From Natronomonas pharaonis DSM 2160 (GTDB lineage: Archaea; Halobacteriota; Halobacteria; Halobacteriales; Haloarculaceae), in contig NC_007426.1 of NCBI RefSeq assembly GCF_000026045.1, positions 868,001 to 932,000 of the forward strand: a DNA stretch of 64,000 nt. Reading direction: 5' to 3'. The notes beneath the pieces are model-generated. The model was not told the origin of the DNA. It saw only the letters and a list, made by a program, of their open reading frames with translations, and made no database searches. Both the position numbers and the translations under genes were made by a program. Below, one piece after another: positions 1 to 8,460 of this stretch (position 1 is its first letter; each line of letters starts with the position of its first letter).

Positions 1-3000
1 TCGGCTCCTCGCCGGCATCCGCCGATGGGAACTCTAACCCTTCCTCGATGGCCGTCTCTTTGTCTCCGTCCTCAGCAAAGGAGATGAAGCCGCCCTGACT
101 GGTCGCAACGAACGTGTCGCCGTCGGCGTCGACATCCGGCCCGAGGGCTTCGGCGACCGTCACGTCGGCCGTCGATTCGAAGCTTTCGCCCTCGATTTCG
201 GCCGTGTGCTCGCCGAGGTCCTCTTCGGCGACGTCCCATTCGAGCGTGACCGTCTCGGTGTCGCCGGGGTCGACCTCGACGGTTTGGGTTTTGGTTTCGT
301 CGCCGACGGTGGCGGTGACCTCTTCGGAGCCGGGAGCGCCGCCGGTGTTTTCGACGGTGGCGGTGAGTGCGACGGTGTCGCCGGGTTCGGCGTCGGTGAC
401 GTCGACGTCGACGGTCATCTCGGGGTCGTCGGCGTCGAGTTCGACATCGACGGTGGTGGTATCGTCTTCGTCGACGGTGACGTCGGTGGTGGTGTCGGCG
501 TGGCCGTCGGCGGTGATTTCGAGTGTGTAGTCGCCGGTTTCGACGTCGGTGAGTTCGAAGTCGCCGTCGTCGTCGGTGGTGGTGTCGTCGAGTTCGTCTT
601 GGATGTCGACGGTGGCATCTTCGATGGGGTCGCCGGTTGATGATTCGACGGTGCCCTCGATGTCGCCGGTATCGGCTGCGGTCTCTTCGATATCGATGTC
701 GAAAGAGAGTGTGAGCCAGTTTTCGCCGGGTGTGGTGGCGGGCAGGTCGAGGGCGTTGTCCATGATGTCGTAGCCGCTTTCCTCTTGGATGAGGTATTCG
801 TTGTCGACGGCGGTGACGGTGCCGCCGTCGTCGTCGAGGTCGGCGTCGCCGTCGAGGTCATTGCTGCCGTCGGTGGTGGCGTCGATGTCGAATTCGAAGT
901 CACCGTCGGCGGCGGTGACGGCGAGTGTGCCCTCGACGGTCATGGTGTTGTCGTCGGTGTCGATGGTGCCTTCGAGGCCGTTGGGGGTGTCGATTTCGGC
1001 TTCGACGCCGTCGATGCCGGCTTCGCCGAGGTCGAGGTTGGGGAAGTCGACGGCGGTTGATTCCCAGGAGTTGTCGTCGGGGTTGTAATCGGCTTCGAGT
1101 TCGATGGGTGTGTCGCCGTCGTCTTCGTCGGGGAGCGAGAGGCCTTCGTCGCTGGCGGTGGTTTCGCTGGAGGTGTCTTCGGTGAAGGCGATGAAGCCGC
1201 CCTGGCTGGTTGCGGTGAGGACATCGTCGCCGGAGTCGGTTTCGTTGTCGTCGGCTTCGGAGACGGTGACCTCGGCTTCGGCGGTCGCATCGCCGGTATC
1301 CAGTTCCGCCGTGTACTCGCCGTCATCATCCGCATCCGTCTCCCAAGACAGCAGTATCGTCTCGTCGTCGCCGACGGCCAGCGCAAGCGTCTCAGTGTTT
1401 TCCTCGTCGGCGACCGAGAGCGTAACATCCTGCTCGCCGGCACCATCGCCCGTGTTTTCGACGGTGCCGACAAGGTCGACCTCCTCGCCGGCTTCGACCG
1501 CATCTCCTTCGAGGCTCGCCTCGAAGTTCGGGTCACCGGCCTCGAGGGTGAACGTCTCGTCGACGGTCTCGTCTTCGCCGACGGCGATGCTGGTTGTCTC
1601 CTCGAAGTATCCGTCCGCGTCGACGGTCACGTCGTAGTCGCCGGCTTCAACTTCGAGCTCAACGCTTCCGTCCTCTCCGGCTTCGGCCTGTCTGTCACCG
1701 ACCTCGACGACTGCGCCATCGATGGGTTCTCCCGATTCGTCTTCGACCGTACCGGCGAACGTTCCGGTCGTCGACAGCACCGACACGTCGAGTTCGAGTT
1801 CGAACCAGTTGTCACCCTCGTTGGGCGAGGGGAGGCCCAGACTACCGTCTACCAGCCCGCTGCCGGTCTGGTCGTCGACGGGGAACTCGTTGTCGACGAG
1901 GGTGACTGCCCCGCCGTCCTCCGAGAGGTCCGCATCCCCGGACAGTTCGCCGCTGTCTTCGGTTGTCGCACCGATATCGAAGCTGAACTCGTCGCCGGAG
2001 ACGATAACCGTCAGCTCACCTTCGGCTGTCATGGTCCCCGATTCGAGGTCGAGTTCGCCTTCGAGGCCGTCACGCGCTTCGACATCTGCCGGGAGAGCGG
2101 CATCCTGCAGCGTCGGGAACGAGGTATCTGTCGATTGCCACGTGCCGTCATCGAAGACTTGGCCCTCGATTTCGATGGGAATATCCCCATCAGGGTCGTC
2201 TCCCGGCGGGAAGCCGACACCCTCCTCGCGGGCCGTGTCGCCGTCGCCCTCGTTGAATTCGACGAAGCCGCCTTCGCTGGTGGCGACGATCTGACCGACT
2301 TGGGGTTCGTCGGGACCTTGCTCGTCTTCGCCGATGACGTCGATGTCTCCGCCCTCCCAGTCGGCCTCGACTTCGTCGCCGGTGTAGCCGATGGAGGAAT
2401 CCTCGCTGAAGCTGATGTCACCGACATCACCGGGGTCGCCGAGCACGACGAATTCGAGCCGGGCCGCGGTAAGTGGCGTCGACGGTGGTGAGGTCAGGTC
2501 GCCGAACTCGTAGTCGGACTCGATTTCGATGGTCCCTCCCCGTTCAGTTATTTCTGTGCTACCCACATCGACCGGCTGGCTGTTTACCGCACTGTACTGT
2601 AGCACGTCCCGGTCGTACTCGAGCTCGATATCGAGCTCGTTGATATCTATCGAGCTTCCCTCGTTGCTCTCAATGTCGACCTCAAGTACGACCTGCTCGC
2701 CCGGAACGCCCTCGCCGCTTTCGATGTCGACAGTCGCGTCGTACACTCGTACGTCGGGGTCGAGTTCGAAGTCGACCGTCTCGGTTTCCCCGGCAGCAAC
2801 GGTAAGCTGTGCTTCGTCCGACTCGTAGCCATCAGCGTTCGCTATGACCTCGATCTCCGCTGCGGGAACATCGAGCTCGTAGCTCCCGTCGTCGTCGACC
2901 GAGGCTTCGTCGCCGGTTTCAGGCGCTTCAACGGCCGCCGACGAGAGCGGCTCCCCGCCGCTGTCGGTTACGTTGCCGGTTATGGTTCCAGTCTCGTCAG

Positions 3001-3118
3001 TTGCGTCGACGACAGGGACCGCACCCGTTACGGCGGCAACCGCGACCGCAACGAATAGCACGGCTGCTACCGTCCCCGCCCCCCAAATGTGTCTGTCGCT
3101 CATACGGCTCTGATTCAT
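1..3118 (-). CDS. Large secreted surface protein with cohesin, carboxypeptidase-regulatory-like and CARDB-like repeats (C-terminus beyond window)
   Basis: One reading frame stays open on the minus strand from an ATG at 3118 (alternative in-frame ATG at 3103) to the window edge, about 1039 codons, with no stop seen. Residues 1-38 form a signal peptide with a hydrophobic Ala/Val core. Then come a carboxypeptidase-regulatory-like beta-sandwich (about 40-110), a cohesin-like domain (about 113-250), and a composite module that repeats. The module opens with ATSxGGF at residues about 277, 634 and 1002. Each complete copy holds an unrecognised all-beta domain, another regulatory-like domain (starting about 451 and 817) and a CARDB-like domain (about 533 and 901). 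The third copy is cut. The protein is extremely acidic. It is probably a cell-surface adhesin or scaffold, anchored by a C-terminal signal that lies outside the window (inference). Domain names are by eye. Confidence 0.85.
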   Translation of the reverse strand, partial: MNQSRMSDRHIWGAGTVAAVLFVAVAVAAVTGAVPVVDATDETGTITGNVTDSGGEPLSSAAVEAPETGDEASVDDDGSYELDVPAAEIEVIANADGYESDEAQLTVAAGETETVDFELDPDVRVYDATVDIESGEGVPGEQVVLEVDIESNEGSSIDINELDIELEYDRDVLQYSAVNSQPVDVGSTEITERGGTIEIESDYEFGDLTSPPSTPLTAARLEFVVLGDPGDVGDISFSEDSSIGYTGDEVEADWEGGDIDVIGEDEQGPDEPQVGQIVATSEGGFVEFNEGDGDTAREEGVGFPPGDDPDGDIPIEIEGQVFDDGTWQSTDTSFPTLQDAALPADVEARDGLEGELDLESGTMTAEGELTVIVSGDEFSFDIGATTEDSGELSGDADLSEDGGAVTLVDNEFPVDDQTGSGLVDGSLGLPSPNEGDNWFELELDVSVLSTTGTFAGTVEDESGEPIDGAVVEVGDRQAEAGEDGSVELEVEAGDYDVTVDADGYFEETTSIAVGEDETVDETFTLEAGDPNFEASLEGDAVEAGEEVDLVGTVENTGDGAGEQDVTLSVADEENTETLALAVGDDETILLSWETDADDDGEYTAELDTGDATAEAEVTVSEADDNETDSGDDVLTATSQGGFIAFTEDTSSETTASDEGLSLPDEDDGDTPIELEADYNPDDNSWESTAVDFPNLDLGEAGIDGVEAEIDTPNGLEGTIDTDDNTMTVEGTLAVTAADGDFEFDIDATTDGSNDLDGDADLDDDGGTVTAVDNEYLIQEESGYDIMDNALDLPATTPGENWLTLSFDIDIEETAADTGDIEGTVESSTGDPIEDATVDIQDELDDTTTDDDGDFELTDVETGDYTLEITADGHADTTTDVTVDEDDTTTVDVELDADDPEMTVDVDVTDAEPGDTVALTATVENTGGAPGSEEVTATVGDETKTQTVEVDPGDTETVTLEWDVAEEDLGEHTAEIEGESFESTADVTVAEALGPDVDADGDTFVATSQGGFISFAEDGDKETAIEEGLEFPSADAGEEP

Positions 3119-3149
3119 CCGTATTCCCTCGTTCGTATTATATCCACAG

Positions 3150-3330
3150 GGTGAACGCAGCTTTCGTGTCAGGTACCCACCGCTAAAGCGGTGGGCTTGT
3201 CAGTGGACTCCCGCTCTGACCACTAGAACCAGTGGTAGGCGAAAACTCACTGTTCGCGTTCACCATCCCTGACTTCAGGGCGACCTGACAGTCCGCCCGT
3301 CCAGCACCAGACTTGAGCCAATGCTGGACA
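3150..3330 (-). ncRNA. Putative omega/reRNA of the tnpB element
   Basis: In TnpB systems the guide RNA scaffold is made from the 3' end of tnpB and the right end of the element. Here the perfect hairpin at 3176-3195 overlaps the stop codon, and the nearby CCACTAGAACCAGTGG (3219-3234) forms a second hairpin. Placement is by analogy with the family; the ends are estimates. Confidence 0.4.
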
Positions 3331-4590
3331 AGACGCCACCCAATATTCCGAGCAGCGTTGTAATCCGCGTGAAGCTCCTTTCCACAGCTCAGGCACTCGA
3401 ACTCGTCACCGTCACGATTATCCTCGTGCGTGAACCCACACTCCGAGTGACTACACCGCTGGGACGTGTACTGTGGCTTCACGTCATCAACGAGGATGCC
3501 GTACTCTTCAGCCTTGTACTCAACAAGAGATTGGAGTTTGTTGAATGCCCACTGTTGGAACTTAGAAGCGTTCGAGATACGCCCTCGAATGTGTTTCAAG
3601 TTCTCGAACGCTATCGCGTCACAATCGTGTCGACGGGCTTCGAGAACCACTGCGAGTGCGACGCGATGCAAGTAATCCTCGCTCCAATTCGAGAATCTGT
3701 CACCAATAGATTTTAGCGTCAAGTGGGCACTGCGAGTGCCTGTCTGTTGCAGCTTTCCACGACGCCGTTCGTACTCCGCACGCTTGTGGTTGAGGTAGTC
3801 TGCGTTGCCGAGGAACGCGCCAGTCGAGGTGACGGCAAGGTAGCCGTCGACGTTCAAGTCTACGCCGAGTACCGCTCCGTACTCGGATGTAGACGCCTCG
3901 TCTTCCTCGCGTTCCTTTTTCATCGACACGTGCAAGTAGTACGTGCCATCACGCTTGTGAAGAGTGGACTCACCACGTTCCCACTCATCATTCTCCCAGT
4001 ATTCTTCGAACGGCGTTCCGCGAGTGTCCTCGGGGACGATGTATTCCGCGGTGACACGGTCTTCTGTAGTTGATAGCGTGCAGTGGTCGTCGTTGTACGT
4101 TATCGTGCGACCGTCGTAGAAGACCACGGTGCCGCGGAATTCTGGTTTACTGGCTTTCTTGCCGTCTTCGAGGATACGGTCTTTGCAGTTTTCGAGTGCG
4201 TTTGCTGCGAGGCTGCGTGCGGCTTGGACGTGGTTTGCAGTGAGGTCTGTCTTTTCACGTACGTCGGAGTACGTGGCGTCGTGGAGTTTGCTCTTGCTGT
4301 CGATTATCTGAGTAGGGTCGTCAGACCAGCCGTAGTCCGCGGCGTGTTGGGCGGCTTGACGGAATTGCTCGAACGTCTCATCGAGAACGCTGTGGGCGTC
4401 CTCGTCAACGTCGAGCTTGATTTCGAGGTTTCTGACGACCGCCACGATTCAAATATTGGGAGTGTATTATTTAAAGACTGTGTTTTTGCGTTGGGGAGTC
4501 AGCCGTGGCTGGATGCGTGGTTTGATTCAGGAGTGACGCGCTTCCTCCGCACGGCTAAAGCCGTGGGGTTCCGCGCTGCCTCTGTATGAT
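3160..4590 (-). mobile_element. IS200/IS605-family element, tnpB only (IS1341 type)
   Basis: The element carries one tnpB gene on the minus strand and no tnpA. A perfect hairpin with 9-nt arms at 3176-3195 overlaps the tnpB stop codon and marks the right end. A second hairpin at 4550-4565 lies upstream of the gene and marks the left end. The left-end sequence (GGAACCCCACGGC, then GGAGGAAGCGCGTCAC) is nearly identical to that of the non-coding element at 19495-19990. Exact borders are estimated, because these elements have no target duplication or terminal inverted repeats. Confidence 0.75.
3183..4445 (-). CDS. tnpB: TnpB, RNA-guided endonuclease of an IS1341-type element
   Basis: This 420-residue protein belongs to the TnpB family, RNA-guided DNA nucleases of IS200/IS605 elements and ancestors of Cas12. 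The three RuvC acidic residues are visible: Asp in GVDLNVDG, Glu in AFENLKHIRGR and Asp in DYNAARNIGWR. A four-cysteine zinc ribbon (CSHSEC, then CLSC) sits between the second and third RuvC motifs, as usual. The N-terminal helical region and length are normal, so the protein looks active. The stop codon lies inside the right-end hairpin, as expected if the guide RNA overlaps the 3' end of the gene. No tnpA is nearby, so movement would need a transposase supplied in trans. Confidence 0.93.
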   Translation of the reverse strand: MAVVRNLEIKLDVDEDAHSVLDETFEQFRQAAQHAADYGWSDDPTQIIDSKSKLHDATYSDVREKTDLTANHVQAARSLAANALENCKDRILEDGKKASKPEFRGTVVFYDGRTITYNDDHCTLSTTEDRVTAEYIVPEDTRGTPFEEYWENDEWERGESTLHKRDGTYYLHVSMKKEREEDEASTSEYGAVLGVDLNVDGYLAVTSTGAFLGNADYLNHKRAEYERRRGKLQQTGTRSAHLTLKSIGDRFSNWSEDYLHRVALAVVLEARRHDCDAIAFENLKHIRGRISNASKFQQWAFNKLQSLVEYKAEEYGILVDDVKPQYTSQRCSHSECGFTHEDNRDGDEFECLSCGKELHADYNAARNIGWRLVQHWLKSGAGRADCQVALKSGMVNANSEFSPTTGSSGQSGSPLTSPPL

Positions 4591-4691
4591 GCCGCTCTTA
4601 TAAAGAATGCCGCTCCTATGAGACAGCGGCCGCGCGGGGGAGTCCCTATCGCTCGCTGCCCGCGACAGTCCACAACGCCACGTCAGGAAAC

Positions 4692-6191
4692 ATGTCTGGC
4701 GGGCTAGCAGACACCGCTGACGGTATCGACCCCGAGGTAGCCGAGACAACAGTACAGCTACTGGTCGACGATGACGAGCGCCGCCGCCGGCTCGACGACG
4801 TGCTCGGCAAGCGGTATCGAATACTTGCCGACGAGGCGACGCCAGCAACCGAGGCCGACCTCCACGTGGTTGATAGTGCGGCGCTTGAGACTCTCCAAGA
4901 CCAGCTTGCCCGGCTGACTCGTCGCGACCAGCCGGTGTTTCGGCCGGTGTTGTTGCTCTGTCAGTCGGGCTGTCGGTGCGATGTCGCAGAGGAGGCACTT
5001 CACGAAGACGAAACCGAGACTGACGAGCCCCCTGTCGTCGACGACGTTATCCGTCCATCGCTGGACGATGTGCTGCTCCGCCGACGCATTCGAACGCTTG
5101 TCGTCCGCCGTCGCCAATCCCGACGGCTTGAATCGAAGGTCTCGACGCTCCGACAGCGGGAGCGCCGGCTGCGGAGCTTCAAGCGCGCTGTCGAACGCTC
5201 CGGGCACTCGATTATGATAACGGACACCGAGGGTGTCATCCGGTATGTGAACCCGGCGTTCGAAGGGATAACCGGCTACAGCGAGGCGGAAGCAGTCGGT
5301 GAAAAACCATCGCTGCTGCAGTCCGGCGAGCACGACGAGACGTTCTATCGGTCGCTGTGGACGACCATCTCAGACGGCGATGTCTGGGAGAGCCAAGTGA
5401 TAAACGAGCGCAAGGACGGCGAACAGTACGTGGTCGACCAGACTATCGCCCCCATCACAGACGGCGACCGGATAGAGGGCTACGTCTCGGTCAACTCCGA
5501 TATCACAGACCGCGTCACCCGCGAGCGTGAGCTCCGGAGCCGCGAGCGTGAACTCGACCGGCTCAGGCAGATCCTCACCCGCGTGCTCCGGCACAATATC
5601 CGTAACGACGCGACGGTTTTCACCGGCTACGGCGAACTGATAGCCGAAAACGCCGACGAGCCGTACGCCTCGATGGCAGAAGGCATCGTCGAGACTGCCG
5701 AGTCACTTTCAAAAACGACTGAGAAGGCAAGGGAGCTGAGCCGGCTGGTCGAACGGGACCCGACGCCGACCGCTCACGACCTCTCGTCGTTGCTGCGGTC
5801 GACCGCAGAGGAAGTACAGACGGAGTTTCCGGAGGTCGATATCACCGTAGATGTCGACGACGACCTCAGTGTCCTCGGAACCGAGGAGCTTCCGCGGGTG
5901 TTCCACGCCCTGCTTGAGAACGCCGCAGCGCACAACGACGCCTCCGACCCGGAGGTCAGATTGCGGACTGTCGCCGGCGACCCCGTTCTCGTTGTGATTG
6001 AAGACAACGGACCGGGGATTCCAGAAACGGAGGTCAAATCGCTTGATAGTCGCGAAGAGACCCCACTACAGCACAGCGACGGGACGGGGCTGTGGCTGGC
6101 GGGGTGGATACTCGACCGCTCCGATGGCACGCTTCGGTTCGACGACCACGATGACGGGACCCGAATCGAAATCGAACTGCTGCGTCCCTGA
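4692..6191 (+). CDS. Sensor histidine kinase: receiver-like domain, PAS, HisKA, HATPase
   Basis: This soluble 499-residue kinase has no membrane segments. Residues about 18-125 resemble the degenerate receiver-like N-terminus of haloarchaeal regulators. A coiled region (about 130-170) leads to a PAS domain (about 172-290, containing ITDTEGVIRYVNPAF). The phosphoacceptor histidine lies in LTRVLRHNIRND, at about residue 300, in the haloarchaeal H-box style. The HATPase domain has the N-box (LLENAAAHND) and G1-box (EDNGPGIP). No response regulator is adjacent, so the partner is unknown. It is likely a cytoplasmic redox or light sensor like other haloarchaeal PAS kinases, but the signal cannot be read from the sequence. 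Confidence 0.88.
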   Translation: MSGGLADTADGIDPEVAETTVQLLVDDDERRRRLDDVLGKRYRILADEATPATEADLHVVDSAALETLQDQLARLTRRDQPVFRPVLLLCQSGCRCDVAEEALHEDETETDEPPVVDDVIRPSLDDVLLRRRIRTLVVRRRQSRRLESKVSTLRQRERRLRSFKRAVERSGHSIMITDTEGVIRYVNPAFEGITGYSEAEAVGEKPSLLQSGEHDETFYRSLWTTISDGDVWESQVINERKDGEQYVVDQTIAPITDGDRIEGYVSVNSDITDRVTRERELRSRERELDRLRQILTRVLRHNIRNDATVFTGYGELIAENADEPYASMAEGIVETAESLSKTTEKARELSRLVERDPTPTAHDLSSLLRSTAEEVQTEFPEVDITVDVDDDLSVLGTEELPRVFHALLENAAAHNDASDPEVRLRTVAGDPVLVVIEDNGPGIPETEVKSLDSREETPLQHSDGTGLWLAGWILDRSDGTLRFDDHDDGTRIEIELLRP

Positions 6192-6212
6192 GCTGTCAGC
6201 AAAAAGCTGGAT

Positions 6213-7487
6213 TCACGGCCACAGTCCCCGCGCCTCGTGGGCGGCGGCGACCCGCTTTAGTGCGACGATATACGCTGCATCGCGCCAGCTTACGTCGTAG
6301 GTTTCGTGTGCGTCGGTAACCGCGTCCCATGCGTCGAGCATCTCGGTTTCGAGTTCCTCGTTGACGCGTTCCAGCGACCACGCCCGGCGGTTGATGTCCT
6401 GCAGCCACTCGAAGTAGGAGACGGTCACCCCGCCGGCGTTGGCGAGGATGTCGGGAATGACCCGTATACCACGCTCTTCGAGAATCGCGTCGCCGGTCGT
6501 CGTCGTCGGGCCGTTTGCTCCCTCGACGACGATGTCGGCGCTGATGTCGGTGGCGTTGTCAGCAGTGATGACGTTGCCGAGGGCGGCAGGAACGAGCACG
6601 TCGACATCGAGTTCGAGGAGCTCATCGTTCGAGATGACGGTGTCAGCGTACTCGGTGACGGCTTCCGGTTCCTCGTCGTGGGACGGAACAGACGCCGTAT
6701 CGATACCGTCTGGCGCGTACATCGCGCCGTTGACGTCGCTGACGGCGACAATCGTCGCCCCCCACTCATCGAGCAGGCGGGCGGCGTTGGCCCCGACGCT
6801 GCCGTAGCCCTGTATCGCGATGGTTGTCTCCGAGAGTGGCCGGTCGTAGTACTCACAGACTGCGCGCGTGATGATGGCGACGCTCCGGCCGGGGGCCTCC
6901 TCGCGGCCCTTGCTGCCGCCGATGACTGGCGGCTTGCCGGTCACGACCCCCGGCGTCGTTTCGCCTTCCTGCATCGAGTAGGCGTCCATCAGCCACGCCA
7001 TCGTCTGTGGGTCAGTTCCCATGTCGGGGGCTGGGATATCCTGCATCGGGCCGATTACCCCCCGGATTTCCTGTGCGAACCGCCGTGTGAGCCGCTCCTT
7101 TTCATCGTCGCTCAGCGACTTGGGGTCGACGGCGACGCCGCCTTTTGCGCCGCCGAACGGGAGGTCCATCACGGCACATTTCCAGGTCATCCACATCGCG
7201 AGTCCCACACACTCGTCGTGGGTTACCTCGGGGTGGTATCTGAGCCCGCCCTTGTATGGTCCTCGGACGCTGTCGTGCTGTGCTCGGTAGCCGGTGAAGG
7301 CCTCGACGGAGCCGTCGTCGCGCTCGATAGGAACCGTTACCTCCTGTACCCGGCGTGGATGATGAAGGCGTTCGACGACGTTCGGGTCGATATCGAGGTG
7401 GGCGGCCGCCCGGTCCAGCTGCAGCCGTGCCGTCTCAAGTGCCGTTTCCGTTTCGACTGCCTCGTCGTCTCCAGCAGCTCCCGGCAT
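6213..7487 (-). CDS. gdhB: Glutamate dehydrogenase (Glu/Leu/Phe/Val family)
   Basis: This 424-residue enzyme interconverts glutamate and 2-oxoglutarate plus ammonia. The substrate pocket shows YKGGLRYHP and the catalytic-lysine motif [18 protein letters not shown] follows, and then the Rossmann nucleotide-binding segment [14 protein letters not shown] at about residue 220. Length is typical for hexameric archaeal GDH. The C-terminus ends [10 protein letters not shown]. The start codon lies three bases after the stop of the small zinc-ribbon gene at 7491-7634, so the two are probably co-transcribed. The gene symbol reflects common haloarchaeal usage; which paralogue it is cannot be told here. 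Confidence 0.92.
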   Translation of the reverse strand: MPGAAGDDEAVETETALETARLQLDRAAAHLDIDPNVVERLHHPRRVQEVTVPIERDDGSVEAFTGYRAQHDSVRGPYKGGLRYHPEVTHDECVGLAMWMTWKCAVMDLPFGGAKGGVAVDPKSLSDDEKERLTRRFAQEIRGVIGPMQDIPAPDMGTDPQTMAWLMDAYSMQEGETTPGVVTGKPPVIGGSKGREEAPGRSVAIITRAVCEYYDRPLSETTIAIQGYGSVGANAARLLDEWGATIVAVSDVNGAMYAPDGIDTASVPSHDEEPEAVTEYADTVISNDELLELDVDVLVPAALGNVITADNATDISADIVVEGANGPTTTTGDAILEERGIRVIPDILANAGGVTVSYFEWLQDINRRAWSLERVNEELETEMLDAWDAVTDAHETYDVSWRDAAYIVALKRVAAAHEARGLWP

Positions 7488-7490
7488 CGT

Positions 7491-7634
7491 TTATTCGATG
7501 GGGAGGAGTCGGTTCCGCATCTCGCCGCCGCAGCGTGGGCACCGGTCCGGTGTCTCAGCGGCGTTCACGACCGTGCCGCACTCGAAGCATTCGTACGGGC
7601 GTTCTTCGTCGAGATCGTATTCGGGGTCTCTCAT
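7491..7634 (-). CDS. Small zinc-ribbon (rubrerythrin-like) protein, 47 residues
   Basis: On the minus strand an ATG at 7634 opens a 47-residue frame. It has two CxxC pairs (CFEC and CPRC) about 15 residues apart, giving a single zinc ribbon flanked by acidic residues. The pattern matches the small rubrerythrin-like zinc-finger proteins common in haloarchaea. A TATA-like sequence lies upstream (7683-7695). The stop is three bases from the glutamate dehydrogenase start, so it forms the first gene of a two-gene operon. The function is unknown; zinc binding is inferred from the cysteines. Confidence 0.82.
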   Translation of the reverse strand: MRDPEYDLDEERPYECFECGTVVNAAETPDRCPRCGGEMRNRLLPIE

Positions 7635-7679
7635 GGTTGGTGGGCGCTCCGACGCTTGGAGCATACTCGGTAATATGGT

Positions 7680-7697
7680 TATAGGAATATAAGGGGA
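7680..7697 (-). promoter_or_regulatory. TATA box region for the zinc-ribbon/gdhB operon
   Basis: Read on the minus strand, the stretch contains CTTATATTCC followed by a purine-poor spacer. It is the only clearly AT-rich patch upstream of 7634 and would place initiation about 25 nt downstream, leaving a short leader. Confidence 0.45.
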
Positions 7698-7839
7698 TTG
7701 TGGTTGACCGCTCTGCGGTGGTCGACCGTACAGATTGGCTCCGATTGCGGGTCCAGCAATTGCGCTTTGCCCGGTCGCAGAGTCCCCGTCCCCTGTCGTG
7801 CGGGCGAGGGGTTATTGGAGTAGAGCCCCTAGTGCTGAT

Positions 7840-8271
7840 ATGACCGATGCGCCGGTGCTCATCTTTGACGGCGAGTGTCCCTACTGTTCGATGGCTGCGG
7901 TCGCGTTGCGCCGCATCGAGGGTATTCGGGCGGTGTCGTGGTACGATGAACCTGCCGGCCAGTTCCTCGATGCGCAGTTCGGCGAACGTCCCTTTGCGAT
8001 GATACTTGCCGACCCCGCAGAAGATACTGTGTACGCCGGCCGCAGCGCCGCAGAGGAACTCGCCTCGCGGGCAGGAACGCCAGGCATCGTCGCCTCGCTG
8101 GTGCGGGACAACTACGACAGCATCGCGGGTGTCGTCGGAACGCTCTCCGGTCGTGAGGCCGACCCCGACGACTACCACGACACCTACGCCCTCGATGCTG
8201 AAGCGGCCGGCCATCTCCCGGCGCTCCGAGCGGCTGGAGACGACGCCGTCCCCGACGACCAGCCGGCCTGA
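7840..8271 (+). CDS. DCC-family thiol-disulfide oxidoreductase (DUF393)
   Basis: This 143-residue protein opens with LIFDGECPYC, the defining motif of the DCC/DUF393 family, with a thioredoxin-like CxxC-type start. The family is believed to act in thiol redox chemistry, but substrates are mostly unknown. The start at 7840 was chosen because the conserved motif begins only seven residues later. A frame extension back to 7735 adds low-complexity residues with no family similarity. The gene is divergent from the gdhB operon and upstream of cstA. Confidence 0.85.
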   Translation: MTDAPVLIFDGECPYCSMAAVALRRIEGIRAVSWYDEPAGQFLDAQFGERPFAMILADPAEDTVYAGRSAAEELASRAGTPGIVASLVRDNYDSIAGVVGTLSGREADPDDYHDTYALDAEAAGHLPALRAAGDDAVPDDQPA

Positions 8272-8382
8272 GTCTGCGATAACCACCACTGCCGGCAGGA
8301 CAGTTGCTCCCCTCGAACCGACCGCACCCCGGTGGTTTTATGCGCCGGACATGAGACAGGCAGACAACCGGAGGTTCCACCG

Positions 8383-8460
8383 ATGGATGCACAGCCAAAC
8401 GCGGGGAGAAATGTACCGATAGCCAGCGATCCCGGATGCAACAGGGGTGACAACCGATGA
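8383..8460 (+). CDS. Possible 25-residue leader peptide overlapping the cstA start
   Basis: An ATG at 8383 opens a 26-codon frame whose TGA overlaps the cstA ATG in an ATGA arrangement, typical of translational coupling. The peptide begins MDAQPNAGRN and resembles no protein I know. It could be a regulatory upstream reading frame or chance; it is listed only because the overlap is exact. Confidence 0.25.
   Translation: MDAQPNAGRNVPIASDPGCNRGDNR

Noticed and set aside
114-1637. Plus-strand frames rich in Ser/Val across the first gene
   Set aside because: Compositional shadows of the minus-strand surface protein, whose frame is uninterrupted from 3118 to the window edge.
6306-7673. A 455-codon open frame on the plus strand across the gdhB gene
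   Set aside because: It is the antisense of glutamate dehydrogenase and has no protein-like domain; high GC makes such antisense frames common.
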